Assembly (NCBI GenBank): GCA_944320595.1 | Contig: CALUIB010000013.1 | Location: 29,480 to 93,479 of the forward strand | Direction of reading: 5' to 3' | Length of the DNA stretch: 64,000 bases | From: an uncultured Muribaculaceae bacterium | GTDB taxonomy: Bacteria > Bacteroidota > Bacteroidia > Bacteroidales > Muribaculaceae | Shown here: piece after piece, positions 54,301 through 62,119 of the stretch | Layout: every line of letters begins with the position of its first letter | Position numbering within the stretch: the first letter of the stretch is position 1 | The notes under the pieces: generated by a model | Database searches by the model: none | Seen by the model: the letters and a program-made list of their open reading frames with translations, nothing else | Told to the model about the DNA's origin: nothing | Made by a program: the position numbers and the translations under genes

Positions 54301-55414
54301 ATGGTAACACAAGAACAAGTAAAAGAGACGCAAGAGCGCAAGGATGCGCTTAGGAGGTATCTTTGACATCGACAGCAAGCGTGTCGAAGTAGAAGAGGAG
54401 GAGTTGCGCACCCATGTTCCCGACTTTTGGGAAGACAAGAAGGCCGCCGAGGCCCAAATGCGCAAAGTGAAGGAATTGCATTACTGGATTGACAGCTACG
54501 ACGAAGTTGCCAAAATGGTCGATGAGCTGTCGCTCGGTTTCGATTTCATAAAGGACGAACTCATCACCGAGGAGGAGCTTGACAGTATTTATGCCAAGAC
54601 TATCGGCATGATTGAAAAGCTTGAACTGCGCAATATGTTGCGGCAGGAAGAAGACAAGCTGGGTGCCGTGTTGAGGATAAACTCGGGTGCCGGTGGCACC
54701 GAGGCCCAGGACTGGGCGCAGATGCTCATGCGCCTGTACTTGCGCTGGTGCGAAAAACATGGCTACAAGGCCACGGTGTCGCAGCTGCTTGAAGGCGATG
54801 ATGCGGGCATAAAGTCGGTGACGATAAAGATAGAGGGCGATTTCGCCTATGGCTACCTTAAAAGCGAGAACGGCGTACACCGTCTGGTGCGCGTGTCGCC
54901 TTACAATGCCCAAGGGAAACGTATGACATCGTTTGCATCGGTTTTCGTCACTCCGCTCGTTGATGATTCCATCGAAATTGTAGTGGAACCTGCACGCCTG
55001 TCGTGGGATACATTCCGCAGCGGCGGTGCGGGCGGTCAGAACGTGAACAAGGTGGAGTCGGGTGTGCGCCTGCGCTACCAGTATAAAGACCCTTATACCG
55101 GCGAGGAGGAGGAGATACTTATCGAAAACACCGAAACTCGCGACCAGCCAAAGAACAAGGAGAATGCCATGCGGCAGCTGAAGTCTATCTTGTATGAAAA
55201 GGAATTGCAGCACCGTCGTGCCGAGCAGCGCAAGGTAGAGGACAGCAAGATGAAGATAGAGTGGGGCTCGCAAATCCGCAGCTACGTCTTCGACGACCGC
55301 CGTGTGAAGGACCATCGCACCGGTTGCCAAACGTCGGACGTTGGCGGCGTGATGGACGGTGAAATCGACGATTTTATCAAGGCATACTTGATGGAATTTG
55401 GAGGAAAAGCATAA
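54301..55414 (+). CDS. prfB: Peptide chain release factor 2, programmed +1 frameshift
   Basis: RF2 ends translation at UGA and UAA. The first frame starts at ATG 54301 and meets TGA at 54364-54366 after 21 codons. A +1 shift at CTT-TGA-C lets reading continue from GAC at 54365 to give a 370-residue protein. The AGGAGG sequence just before the slip codon is the stimulating element also found in E. coli. The shift makes RF2 control its own level. The GGQ motif is at 244-246, and S199-P200-Y201 stands where E. coli has the stop-reading SPF. argB follows 6 bases later. Confidence 0.95.
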
Positions 55415-55420
55415 CGGATT

Positions 55421-56206
55421 ATGGCAGAACGTCTTACTATAATAAAAGTCGGGGGGAAGATTGTTGAATCCTCCGACACTCTTTATCGCCTGCTTGCCGA
55501 CTTCGCGGCTATCGAGGGCAAGAAGTTGCTTGTGCATGGCGGAGGCCGCTCGGCCACGCAGCTTGCAGGGCGATTGGGCATAGAAACACGCATGGTCGAT
55601 GGCCGCCGCATCACCGACGATGCCATGCTCGACGTGGTTACAATGGTGTATGGCGGACTTGTCAACAAGCGCATAGTGGCAGGCTTGCAGGCACTGGGCT
55701 TGCAGGCACTGGGCATGACAGGTGCCGACATGGACATAATTCGCAGCGTTAAGCGTCCGGTTACTGCCGCGGGCATTGATTATGGCTGGGTGGGCGACGT
55801 GAGCCGCGTTGACGGTGCCGCGCTGGCCCGCATCATCGACAGCGGCGTGGTGCCTGTGGTGGCTCCGCTCACGCACGACGGCCACGGCCATATACTCAAC
55901 ACCAATGCCGACACCATGGCCGGTGCCACGGCGTGCGCCCTGGCTCGGCATTACGACGTGAGCCTGGTGTTCTGCTTTGAAAAAGAAGGGGTGCTGCTCG
56001 ACGAGAACGACGACAGCACCGTGATTAAGCACCTCGACGGCAGCCATTATGCCGCGCTCAAGGCCAAGGGGGTGATTTCGGGAGGCATGATACCGAAGTT
56101 GGACAACGCATTTGCCACGCTTGATGCCGGAGTGGTGCGGGTGGTCATAACCAGGGCGGCCAACATTGCCGATGGCAGCCGTGGAACGGTGATTAGCCGG
56201 CAGTAA
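55421..56206 (+). CDS. argB: N-acetylglutamate kinase
   Basis: A 261-residue amino acid kinase that phosphorylates N-acylglutamate in arginine synthesis. In Bacteroides relatives the acyl group may be succinyl. Motifs are IIKVGGKIVESSD at the N-terminus, VHGGGRSATQLAGRLG, NTNADTMAGATACAL near 165 and the C-terminal GGMIPKLDNAF. It is 6 bases after prfB and shares its promoter. Its last 14 bases overlap the end of the M15 peptidase gene on the other strand. Confidence 0.93.
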   Translation: MAERLTIIKVGGKIVESSDTLYRLLADFAAIEGKKLLVHGGGRSATQLAGRLGIETRMVDGRRITDDAMLDVVTMVYGGLVNKRIVAGLQALGLQALGMTGADMDIIRSVKRPVTAAGIDYGWVGDVSRVDGAALARIIDSGVVPVVAPLTHDGHGHILNTNADTMAGATACALARHYDVSLVFCFEKEGVLLDENDDSTVIKHLDGSHYAALKAKGVISGGMIPKLDNAFATLDAGVVRVVITRAANIADGSRGTVISRQ

Positions 56207-56591
56207 AGAAACTGCGGCGGTGGCGCGGCCCGTAGGAAACGTGCAGCCAAGTACAATCTTGCTCGTCGATTACTTGATCGACGGGCAATTTCATTTTCTT
56301 GATAAGCCCCAGCAGGCGGCGGTTTTCGCGGTTGTTGCCTGCTGTAATGTCGGCAGCCTCGCCCGTGAGGTGCTGGCTCGATGGCACACCGCCCACGGCA
56401 CGGTTCAGCGCAGGGCAACGGTAGCCGCTGTTGACGTATATAGGTCGCCCGTATGTTTCCCTCAGTGGGTCGAGTACGTTGGCCACCAATTGCTGCAAGT
56501 TGGCTACCGCCTCGGCGGTGGGAGTGTTGTCGATGTCGAGCCTTTGGGCTGTGGCCGAGGCGGTGAGTTCTTTGATGGTGAAGTGTTTCAT
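56193..56591 (-). CDS. M15 family peptidase (phage-type endolysin-like)
   Basis: A 132-residue D-Ala-D-Ala carboxypeptidase-type protein (Peptidase_M15_3) that cuts peptidoglycan cross-bridges. Zinc ligands are in SSQHLTGEAADI (H, then D) and WLHVSYG (H); YVNSGYRCPALNRAVGG is also typical. It has no signal peptide, as expected if a holin releases it. The ATG at 56591 overlaps the holin stop codon (ATGA). No other phage genes are nearby. Confidence 0.88.
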   Translation of the reverse strand: MKHFTIKELTASATAQRLDIDNTPTAEAVANLQQLVANVLDPLRETYGRPIYVNSGYRCPALNRAVGGVPSSQHLTGEAADITAGNNRENRRLLGLIKKMKLPVDQVIDEQDCTWLHVSYGPRHRRSFFTAG

Positions 56592-57040
56592 GGCTTTAGT
56601 GTTATGTTGTTGTCTTTGAGTATTTTCAAGCATTGGGCAAGGGTGTGTGCGGCATCTTCAATGCCTCGTTGTTCCTTTTCATCGGCTTTTTCGTAAATGC
56701 TTTTCACCTCTATTATGGCTATCCCTATCGAGCCGAACAGCGTCATGGCAGGCAGCAACGGCAGGTCGGCATATCCGCAGGCCACTCGCAGGTATAGCAC
56801 TGCCGCCATCTGCATGGCATCGATGATGGTGAGAGCCACAAGGGCGTTGTAGTAGGTGGCAAGTTTCTCCACGGTGCGCCGCAAGGCTTTGCTGCGCCGT
56901 GCCTCGCCACGGCGGCGAGCCTTTCGCAGCCCGCTTGCCAAGTCGGCAAGCACGGCGCACAGTACCAGCAGGTATTCGCCCACGGTGAAGGCAATGGCGA
57001 GCATAAGCGCAGGCAGCTGTTCGGTGATGTGTTCGGTCAT
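56588..57040 (-). CDS. Phage holin family protein
   Basis: A 150-residue protein with about three membrane helices (LMLAIAFTVGEYLLVLCAVLA, YNALVALTIIDAMQMAAVLYL, LLPAMTLFGSIGIAIIEVKSI) and a basic loop (RKARRRGEARRSKALRR). It resembles holins of Bacteroidetes phages and conjugative elements. It is translated just before the M15 peptidase with a 4-base overlap, so the two form a lysis-type pair. ATG at 57040 is chosen over a TTG 17 codons upstream. It could also serve non-lytic export. Confidence 0.8.
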   Translation of the reverse strand: MTEHITEQLPALMLAIAFTVGEYLLVLCAVLADLASGLRKARRRGEARRSKALRRTVEKLATYYNALVALTIIDAMQMAAVLYLRVACGYADLPLLPAMTLFGSIGIAIIEVKSIYEKADEKEQRGIEDAAHTLAQCLKILKDNNITLKP

Positions 57041-57058
57041 GGTATCTGTTTTTTCAGG

Positions 57059-57066
57059 CAAAGTTA
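57059..57066 (-). promoter_or_regulatory. -7 element of the holin-peptidase pair
   Basis: TAACTTTG on the minus strand (57066-57059) lies 18 bases before the holin ATG. A TTG at 57091-57089 gives a spacing of 22. It shows that the pair can be transcribed by itself. Confidence 0.5.
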
Positions 57067-57137
57067 CTTGTGCCATGCAGCCGGGCGGCAATCAAAAGTG
57101 ACGGTTCCGCCGGTAATGTGTTTTTAACTGCCAGATA

Positions 57138-57169
57138 TTTGCTTTTTTTGCCCGTTAGGACTACCTTTG
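57138..57169 (+). promoter_or_regulatory. Promoter of a non-coding RNA
   Basis: TTTG (57138-57141), 20 bases, TACCTTTG (57162-57169): an exact consensus match on the plus strand. No plus-strand protein gene follows before the terminator at 57364-57397. Confidence 0.7.
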
Positions 57170-57175
57170 CATTCA

Positions 57176-57397
57176 AGCTGCGTGTGTATGGCGTGGCTTG
57201 GCGAAACCTCCTTACCACAGGCTGTGTGCCACGAGTGCGGCAACATGGCATCATAATAAAGCAGGGGTTTCATTGTCATAGTGCTGTATGCGCGAGTGGC
57301 ACTTGGTAATATGGAAGGTGTGCACACACATACTACTTCCAATTATAAATGATTTTTACAAGAAAAAGGGGATAGCTTTCACGGCATATCCCCTTTT
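57176..57397 (+). ncRNA. Candidate structured small RNA (6S-like rod)
   Basis: About 220 bases run from the predicted start near 57176 to a terminator. The RNA can fold into one long interrupted hairpin: 57206-57217 with 57304-57319 (one bulged base and one three-base bulge), 57226-57232 with 57296-57302 (seven perfect pairs), more pairs inward to about 57254/57278, and a GTATG/CATAC closing helix (57186-57190 with 57329-57333). A rod with internal loops and its own promoter is the plan of 6S RNA, which binds RNA polymerase, but I recognise no sequence signature. A 22-codon frame at 57188-57256 is also present and is less convincing. Confidence 0.45.
57364..57397. terminator. Bidirectional terminator
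   Basis: An 11-bp perfect stem, AAAAGGGGATA (57364-57374) with its complement (57387-57397), has A and T runs at both ends. It serves the RNA candidate on the plus strand and the 69-residue membrane protein gene on the minus strand. Confidence 0.85.
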
Positions 57398-57421
57398 GCG
57401 TCTTTAAAGAGTAGCTGATGC

Positions 57422-57631
57422 TCACACAAGCGCAAATTCCAATATGGCAAACGCGGCCACCCATGCCAGTCCCCAAAGTACCTGGCTTGCATGGAAGTGG
57501 TTGTCCATTATGTAGAAGGCCAATTCGTGTTTCGGCAAACGTGCCGGTTTGGCTGTAGCGCAGCGGCTTTCAAGTTCAGCTGCCTGGGCTGCCATATCGT
57601 CGATATAGCTTTGGTTTTCTTCACTTACCAT
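57422..57631 (-). CDS. Small membrane protein, unknown
   Basis: A 69-residue protein with a polar N-terminal half and one membrane helix at the C-terminus (VLWGLAWVAAFAILEFAL). I do not recognise the family. It has a well-formed promoter at 57659-57690 and a terminator just after the stop codon, which supports it as a real, separately expressed gene. Confidence 0.65.
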   Translation of the reverse strand: MVSEENQSYIDDMAAQAAELESRCATAKPARLPKHELAFYIMDNHFHASQVLWGLAWVAAFAILEFALV

Positions 57632-57658
57632 AATATCTACTTTTTTATTTTATTGACG

Positions 57659-57690
57659 CAAAGATAGTGCAAGTTGAGTGTAAAAGCAAA
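57659..57690 (-). promoter_or_regulatory. Promoter of the small membrane protein gene
   Basis: On the minus strand TTTG (57690-57687), 20 bases, TATCTTTG (57666-57659): an exact consensus. The ATG is 28 bases downstream. Confidence 0.7.
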
Positions 57691-57794
57691 AAAACAGCTT
57701 TCTGATTTTTTGCTTTTTGTCGAGGCTGCATGAGAAGGCATACTATGCCGTCTATACGGGTGGGGAGGGTGTGTGGCTCTGTACCAATGTTGCG

Positions 57795-60230
57795 TCAGAA
57801 CCGCAGCATTTTGGTTTTTAGCCCGTTGCCGCCAAGTGTGACGATGAATGAGCCGTTGCCGCCGCGGCGTGGTAGGACAAGTAGCTGTGCGCGGCCTGCG
57901 AACGAGCGTATTGTGAAGTGCTGCTTGTTGCTGCCCGGGGAGGGGCGTTCCTGCCACTTGAATCCCGGGTCGCCGTTGCCATATCCGGCTATGTCGGCTT
58001 CGCCCGATACGGCGATGGTGATTTCCATGTTGGCATCTGGCACACGGCGGTCATTGCCGTCGAGCAGTTCAATGTCGATTATTGCCATGTCGTAACCGTC
58101 GCCTTTGAACGACGTTTTTTGCGCACTGGCTTTTATCGCCACGGCTTTACTGGTGGTTGGCACCACTGTCTCGGCCACTTTTCGGCCATTGCGGTAACCC
58201 ACTGCCTTCAATTCACCAGGCTCGTATGTCGCCACCCATTCAAGGTGGCCGTTTCGCGGCATGATTTTGCGGCCAAGGTTGCGACCGTTTACCCACACTT
58301 CCACCTCGTCGCAATTGCTATAGGCCCACACTTCCACCTCGTCGCCTTCATGCCCGGCCAGGTTCCAGTGGGGCAGCAGGTGCAGCACGGTCTCGTCGGT
58401 CCACCACGACCGCAGGTAGTATGCCTCGTCCTTTGGGTAGCCGCAATAGTCCATCAGCCCGAATTGCGACCCCGTGGCGGGCCATTTCATGGGATTGGGC
58501 TCGCCGCGGTAGTCGAGTCCGGTCCAGTAGAAGAGTCCGCCGAGCCATGGCCGCTCGTCATAGAACTTCCAGCCGCGCTCTATCACGTTTTTCATGCCCA
58601 CTTGTGCGCTTGGGCGGCGGTTGATGGCTGCCATCCACCCTTGCAGCGAGTCGGTGTAATACACGTCGCGAGTGCCGCAGCCCGAAGTCTCCTCGGTGCC
58701 CACGGCGCACCATTCGGGATTGTCGCGGTGCAGGCCGTCAACGTCGTTTTGCACTATGTAATTATACCCCTGCACGTCAAGCCCCTTGATAAGTTCCCGT
58801 CCACCGGCATTCCCGGCTGTGGCAGGCCTGGTGGAGTCGAGCCGGTGTACGTGTGCGCACATTGCACGTGCTATATCTTCACCGCTGCGGGTGCCCTCGA
58901 TAGCCCATTCCTCGTTGCCAATGCTCCACAATATGATGCACGGGTGGTTGCGGTCGCGCACAATCATGCTGCGTAGCTGCCGCAATTGTTCCTCGTTTAT
59001 GCCCATTTGCCGGTTCTCGTCGATTACCAGCATTCCCATCTCGTCGCACAGGTCGAGCATTTCGGGCGATGCCGGGTTGTGCGAGCTGCGAATGGCGTTG
59101 CTGCCCATCCATTTTAGCCGGTTGATGCGGTATCGCCACAATTCGCGCCCCACTGCTGTGCCCACTCCGGCATGGTCGAGGTGCATATTTGTTCCTTTCA
59201 GTTTCACGACCTCGCCGTTGAGCAGGAAACCGTTGTCGGCATCAAATCGTATTGAGCGCACTCCTATGCGTGTGCGGTAGGTGTCGGTTGTTTTGCCGTT
59301 TTCATCGCTAATTTCGGTGACGATGGTATATAGGTATGGGTCGTCGAGCCGCCACAGCCGTGGGTTGTCGAGTTCCATGCTTGCAGGCACGCGGGCGTGG
59401 CTTTTATAGCCCACGTTGCACTCCACGCTGCGCGATTGTGCCACTGTGTGGCCGTCGGCATCGAGCAGTGTGTGCCGCACTGTGGCGGTGCGGTCGGCAA
59501 GTCCGCTGTTTTCCACGGTTGTCGAAATATTGACGGTGGCATGGCTGTGGCCGGTGGCAATGTCGGTAGTAGCTTGTGTGCCGAAGTGAGCCACGTGCAG
59601 CAGACTGGTGGCATACAGCCTCACGTTGCCGGGAATGCCCGCGCCCTCGTAGTACCAACCCTCCTCGGTCGATGCATCGGCGCGTACTGTAAGCACATTG
59701 TCGCTGCCGTAGTTAAGGTATTCGGTGATGTCATATACTTGCGAAGTGTAGCCGCTTGGCTCGTGACCCAAGTAAAACCCGTTGCAAAACACTTGTGCAT
59801 CGCGGAATATGGCATCAAACACCACATATACGTGTTGCCCGTGCATCTCCTCGCCCACGGTGAAATGTTTTCGATACCACCCGACGCTGTTCTCGGGGTA
59901 ACGCCAGCCCACCATCTTGTAGCCGTGGCTGTGGCTCGCCTCGCTGCTATATGGCAGGTCAACCACCCAGTCGTGTGGCAAGTCAACGTCGGCCCATGCG
60001 CTGTCGTTAAATTCGGTCCATATCGGGCTACGAGCCTGCAAGGTGGCCTGCACCTTGGTCAGGTAGGTGAAGTATTCGGTTCCGTGGGTGAAGTCGGCCT
60101 GCATGTCGGCAGCGTTGCCGAGCGCGAATTTCCATCCCGGGTTCATGTCGGTGAAAGGACGCGGAGCCATGCCCCACGCCGACACTATTGCCCACGCCAT
60201 CATGATGGCTGCGAAAGTAAAGCGTATCAT
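57795..60230 (-). CDS. Glycoside hydrolase family 2 (beta-galactosidase-like)
   Basis: An 811-residue exported enzyme with a signal peptide (about 1-20). A sugar-binding domain (PHDWVVDLPYSSEASHSHG) and an immunoglobulin-like domain lead to a GH2 barrel with acid/base E440 in SIGNEEW and nucleophile E513 in GTEETSG. A DUF4982-like domain and a further C-terminal domain follow. It would release galactose, or a related sugar, from oligosaccharides in the periplasm. It is the last gene of the Sus-type locus on this strand. Confidence 0.9.
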   Translation of the reverse strand: MIRFTFAAIMMAWAIVSAWGMAPRPFTDMNPGWKFALGNAADMQADFTHGTEYFTYLTKVQATLQARSPIWTEFNDSAWADVDLPHDWVVDLPYSSEASHSHGYKMVGWRYPENSVGWYRKHFTVGEEMHGQHVYVVFDAIFRDAQVFCNGFYLGHEPSGYTSQVYDITEYLNYGSDNVLTVRADASTEEGWYYEGAGIPGNVRLYATSLLHVAHFGTQATTDIATGHSHATVNISTTVENSGLADRTATVRHTLLDADGHTVAQSRSVECNVGYKSHARVPASMELDNPRLWRLDDPYLYTIVTEISDENGKTTDTYRTRIGVRSIRFDADNGFLLNGEVVKLKGTNMHLDHAGVGTAVGRELWRYRINRLKWMGSNAIRSSHNPASPEMLDLCDEMGMLVIDENRQMGINEEQLRQLRSMIVRDRNHPCIILWSIGNEEWAIEGTRSGEDIARAMCAHVHRLDSTRPATAGNAGGRELIKGLDVQGYNYIVQNDVDGLHRDNPEWCAVGTEETSGCGTRDVYYTDSLQGWMAAINRRPSAQVGMKNVIERGWKFYDERPWLGGLFYWTGLDYRGEPNPMKWPATGSQFGLMDYCGYPKDEAYYLRSWWTDETVLHLLPHWNLAGHEGDEVEVWAYSNCDEVEVWVNGRNLGRKIMPRNGHLEWVATYEPGELKAVGYRNGRKVAETVVPTTSKAVAIKASAQKTSFKGDGYDMAIIDIELLDGNDRRVPDANMEITIAVSGEADIAGYGNGDPGFKWQERPSPGSNKQHFTIRSFAGRAQLLVLPRRGGNGSFIVTLGGNGLKTKMLRF

Positions 60231-60262
60231 TGTATTCGGTTATTTGGGTTTATGTTAATGCA

Positions 60263-60270
60263 CAAAATTA
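60263..60270 (-). promoter_or_regulatory. -7 element upstream of the GH2 gene
   Basis: TAATTTTG on the minus strand fits TAnnTTTG, 32 bases before the GH2 ATG. No good -33 element is seen. Confidence 0.4.
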
Positions 60271-60357
60271 AGCAAATGCGCCGTAATGGCACTTGCGGTG
60301 CAAGAATAGTGTCACAAATTGGCAAATAAATACAAATCCACGTGTGGCACGGATATA

Positions 60358-60450
60358 TTACTTTTCGTTGGTAAGAAGTTGTTCTATTGTCTCAATAAAT
60401 GTCATCGCTTTTGGAATTAATTCATCAACTTCGGCTTTGCAGTTGGAATG
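60358..60450 (-). pseudogene. Remnant of a HEPN-domain toxin gene (C-terminal end)
   Basis: In the frame ending at the TAA (60360-60358) about 30 codons read like the tail of a HEPN protein (AEVDELIPKAMTFIETIEQ, then LLTNEK). No start codon or N-terminal part exists. The fragment runs directly, out of frame, into the end of the nucleotidyltransferase gene. A deletion has probably joined the two genes of a nucleotidyltransferase-HEPN (MNT-HEPN) pair. Confidence 0.55.
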
Positions 60451-60763
60451 GGGTTTTGAATGGTAAGTTCTCCCAAAATTTTTTCAGCATTACGCGGGCA
60501 TTGATAGCTACGCCTGTTTCTATTTCAATATCATATAGTGGTGCTATGATGCGTTCTTCCTCTTTTATCGACAATGAGTCGCCATCAATCAATACTAATA
60601 AATCAATATCGCTGTCTTGACGTGCCTCGCTGCCATATAGCACGGCTTTGGCCGTAGGTGAGACTTGTTTTATGGCATAGCTTATGCGTTTGACAATATT
60701 GGTGCGTTTCAAGTTGGTTCTTATTTTGGTTTCTTTTTGAAAATATAACTCTAAATGGTACAT
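60425..60763 (-). CDS. MNT-type nucleotidyltransferase, end replaced by deletion
   Basis: A 112-residue small nucleotidyltransferase of the kind that acts as antitoxin to HEPN RNases. The active site is AVLYGSEARQDSDIDLLVLID (GSxAR, then DxD), and KKFWENLPFKTPF matches the usual C-terminal region. Family members normally continue for about ten more residues; here the reading ends with QLQSRS, taken from the joined HEPN tail. It may still fold. It lies between the SusE-like and GH2 genes. The start at 60763 is uncertain. Confidence 0.7.
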   Translation of the reverse strand: MYHLELYFQKETKIRTNLKRTNIVKRISYAIKQVSPTAKAVLYGSEARQDSDIDLLVLIDGDSLSIKEEERIIAPLYDIEIETGVAINARVMLKKFWENLPFKTPFQLQSRS

Positions 60764-60810
60764 TGTGCAAAAATGTTTTGCCTGATTTTGAGCTGTGGCG
60801 GGATTGACAA

Positions 60811-60846
60811 AAAAGGGCGGGGAGGTGTTGAGCAAACCTCCCCGCC
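60811..60846 (-). terminator. Terminator after the SusE-like gene
   Basis: An 11-bp G+C-rich stem (60816-60826 with 60836-60846) is followed on the minus strand by a T run (60814-60811 and beyond). It lies 31 bases past the SusE-like stop codon and separates the binding-protein genes from GH2. Confidence 0.85.
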
Positions 60847-60876
60847 GCTTGAATTATTGAAACGGAACCTATTGGA

Positions 60877-62103
60877 TTATTCTGTCAGTTCTATGGTCAT
60901 CATGTTGGTGTTGAAGTCAACCGATATCATGTAAGTGCCACTCGGGATAACGAATGTGCCTTGTCCGTCCTCGACGAGTTCTGATTCGGCATAGCCGTCA
61001 ACGATTTTAAGTATCTCGTTGCCATCTTCATTTGGGTTAGGTGCGCCATACGAGCCGGTGGCCCAGTCGTTGCTCAGCTGTGTGTAGAAACGGAAGTAGG
61101 AATTGCCATCGCCGCTGTCGGGCATTGCGAATGTGCCGGTCCACACGCCCGAGCCTTCCTCGGTCTCGGTCATCTGGCCTTCGGTTGCCGATGCCTCGGT
61201 ACTCCAGTTGTTGATGTTGCCCACCACAAAGCAGCCCGTGGGTACTTCCACTTCGCCGCCTGTGCCGGGATCTTCGGCTGTGTCGCGGTATTCGCCTGCG
61301 TATTCAAACTTCACGGTCATGTTGGTGAGGTCAACGGTGCAGTTGTATGTGCCCTCGGCATCGGTCGGGAAAATCCAGCTGCCCTTGCCGGCCACCAATG
61401 CGCCCTCGTAGTTGCGGTCGGTGAGCGTGATGTTCACGCCAGCGTCGTCAACTTGCGAGCCGTAGGTGTTGGTATCCCAGTTGCCAAGTTCGGTGTAGAA
61501 ACGGAATTGTGCGCCTGCCGGGATGCCAAGCTCGCCAGTGAATACGTTTTCGCCTGTGCGGTCGCGCAAGAAGTAATTCGATGCGCTGATGTTCCACCCT
61601 TGGATAGAACCTACCACATACAGGCGCGGGTATTCGCCCGGATAGGGGGTCACGTTCACTTTGTAGCTTTCGCCCACGGTCATCACCCATGAGGGGTCGT
61701 CGTTGAGCTCGCAGCGCACACGCACATACACATCGATGGGGCTTACGTCCTCGACCGACGGCATGAATTCAAGCACGGCAGTGTTGAGTTCCGATGCGGT
61801 TACGGTGTAGGTGGTGTCGGAAGTGACAGCCACCGATGCAGTAGTGGCGAAATCTTCGGAGTTGGCAACCTCGATGCGGTAAGATTTCACCACGCCCACG
61901 TTAAATTGTGGTGTGGTCCAGGTCAAAGTGAAGGCTTCGGCTGCCGGGTTGTCCTTGTCGAGCACTATCGCCTCGGGTATGTTCTCTTGTGTCACACCGC
62001 CACCCTGGGGTTGCGACAGCACCGGCTCGGTATCGTCGTTGCAGGCGGCAAAGCCCACGGCCACCGCAAGCAACATGAATATATTTAAAATCTTTGTTTT
62101 CAT
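60877..62103 (-). CDS. SusE/SusF-like outer membrane glycan-binding lipoprotein
   Basis: A 408-residue surface lipoprotein. The lipobox GFAAC puts the lipidated Cys near residue 21. An N-terminal SusE-type domain (AFTLTWTTPQFNVGVVKSYR) is followed by two similar carbohydrate-binding domains, LYVVGSIQGWNISASNY near 165 and CFVVGNINNWSTEAS near 290, each followed by an RFYT segment. It helps the SusC/SusD complex catch glycans. It starts 16 bases after SusD. Confidence 0.88.
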   Translation of the reverse strand: MKTKILNIFMLLAVAVGFAACNDDTEPVLSQPQGGGVTQENIPEAIVLDKDNPAAEAFTLTWTTPQFNVGVVKSYRIEVANSEDFATTASVAVTSDTTYTVTASELNTAVLEFMPSVEDVSPIDVYVRVRCELNDDPSWVMTVGESYKVNVTPYPGEYPRLYVVGSIQGWNISASNYFLRDRTGENVFTGELGIPAGAQFRFYTELGNWDTNTYGSQVDDAGVNITLTDRNYEGALVAGKGSWIFPTDAEGTYNCTVDLTNMTVKFEYAGEYRDTAEDPGTGGEVEVPTGCFVVGNINNWSTEASATEGQMTETEEGSGVWTGTFAMPDSGDGNSYFRFYTQLSNDWATGSYGAPNPNEDGNEILKIVDGYAESELVEDGQGTFVIPSGTYMISVDFNTNMMTIELTE

Positions 62104-62119
62104 ATTGGTTCAGAAATTT

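Noticed and set aside
55685..55725. A duplicated LQALGLQALG segment in ArgB, first suspected as an insertion
   Set aside because: The family normally has a similar LQALGxxAxGxTGAD stretch there, so the length is normal.
56193..57040. A prophage
   Set aside because: Only a holin and a peptidase are present. Both sides are housekeeping genes, and no integrase, capsid, tail or terminase gene is in the window.
57188..57256. A 22-codon plus-strand frame with a CxxC within the RNA candidate
   Set aside because: It overlaps the paired arms of the predicted structure and is too short to support alone. It is kept only as an alternative in the RNA entry.
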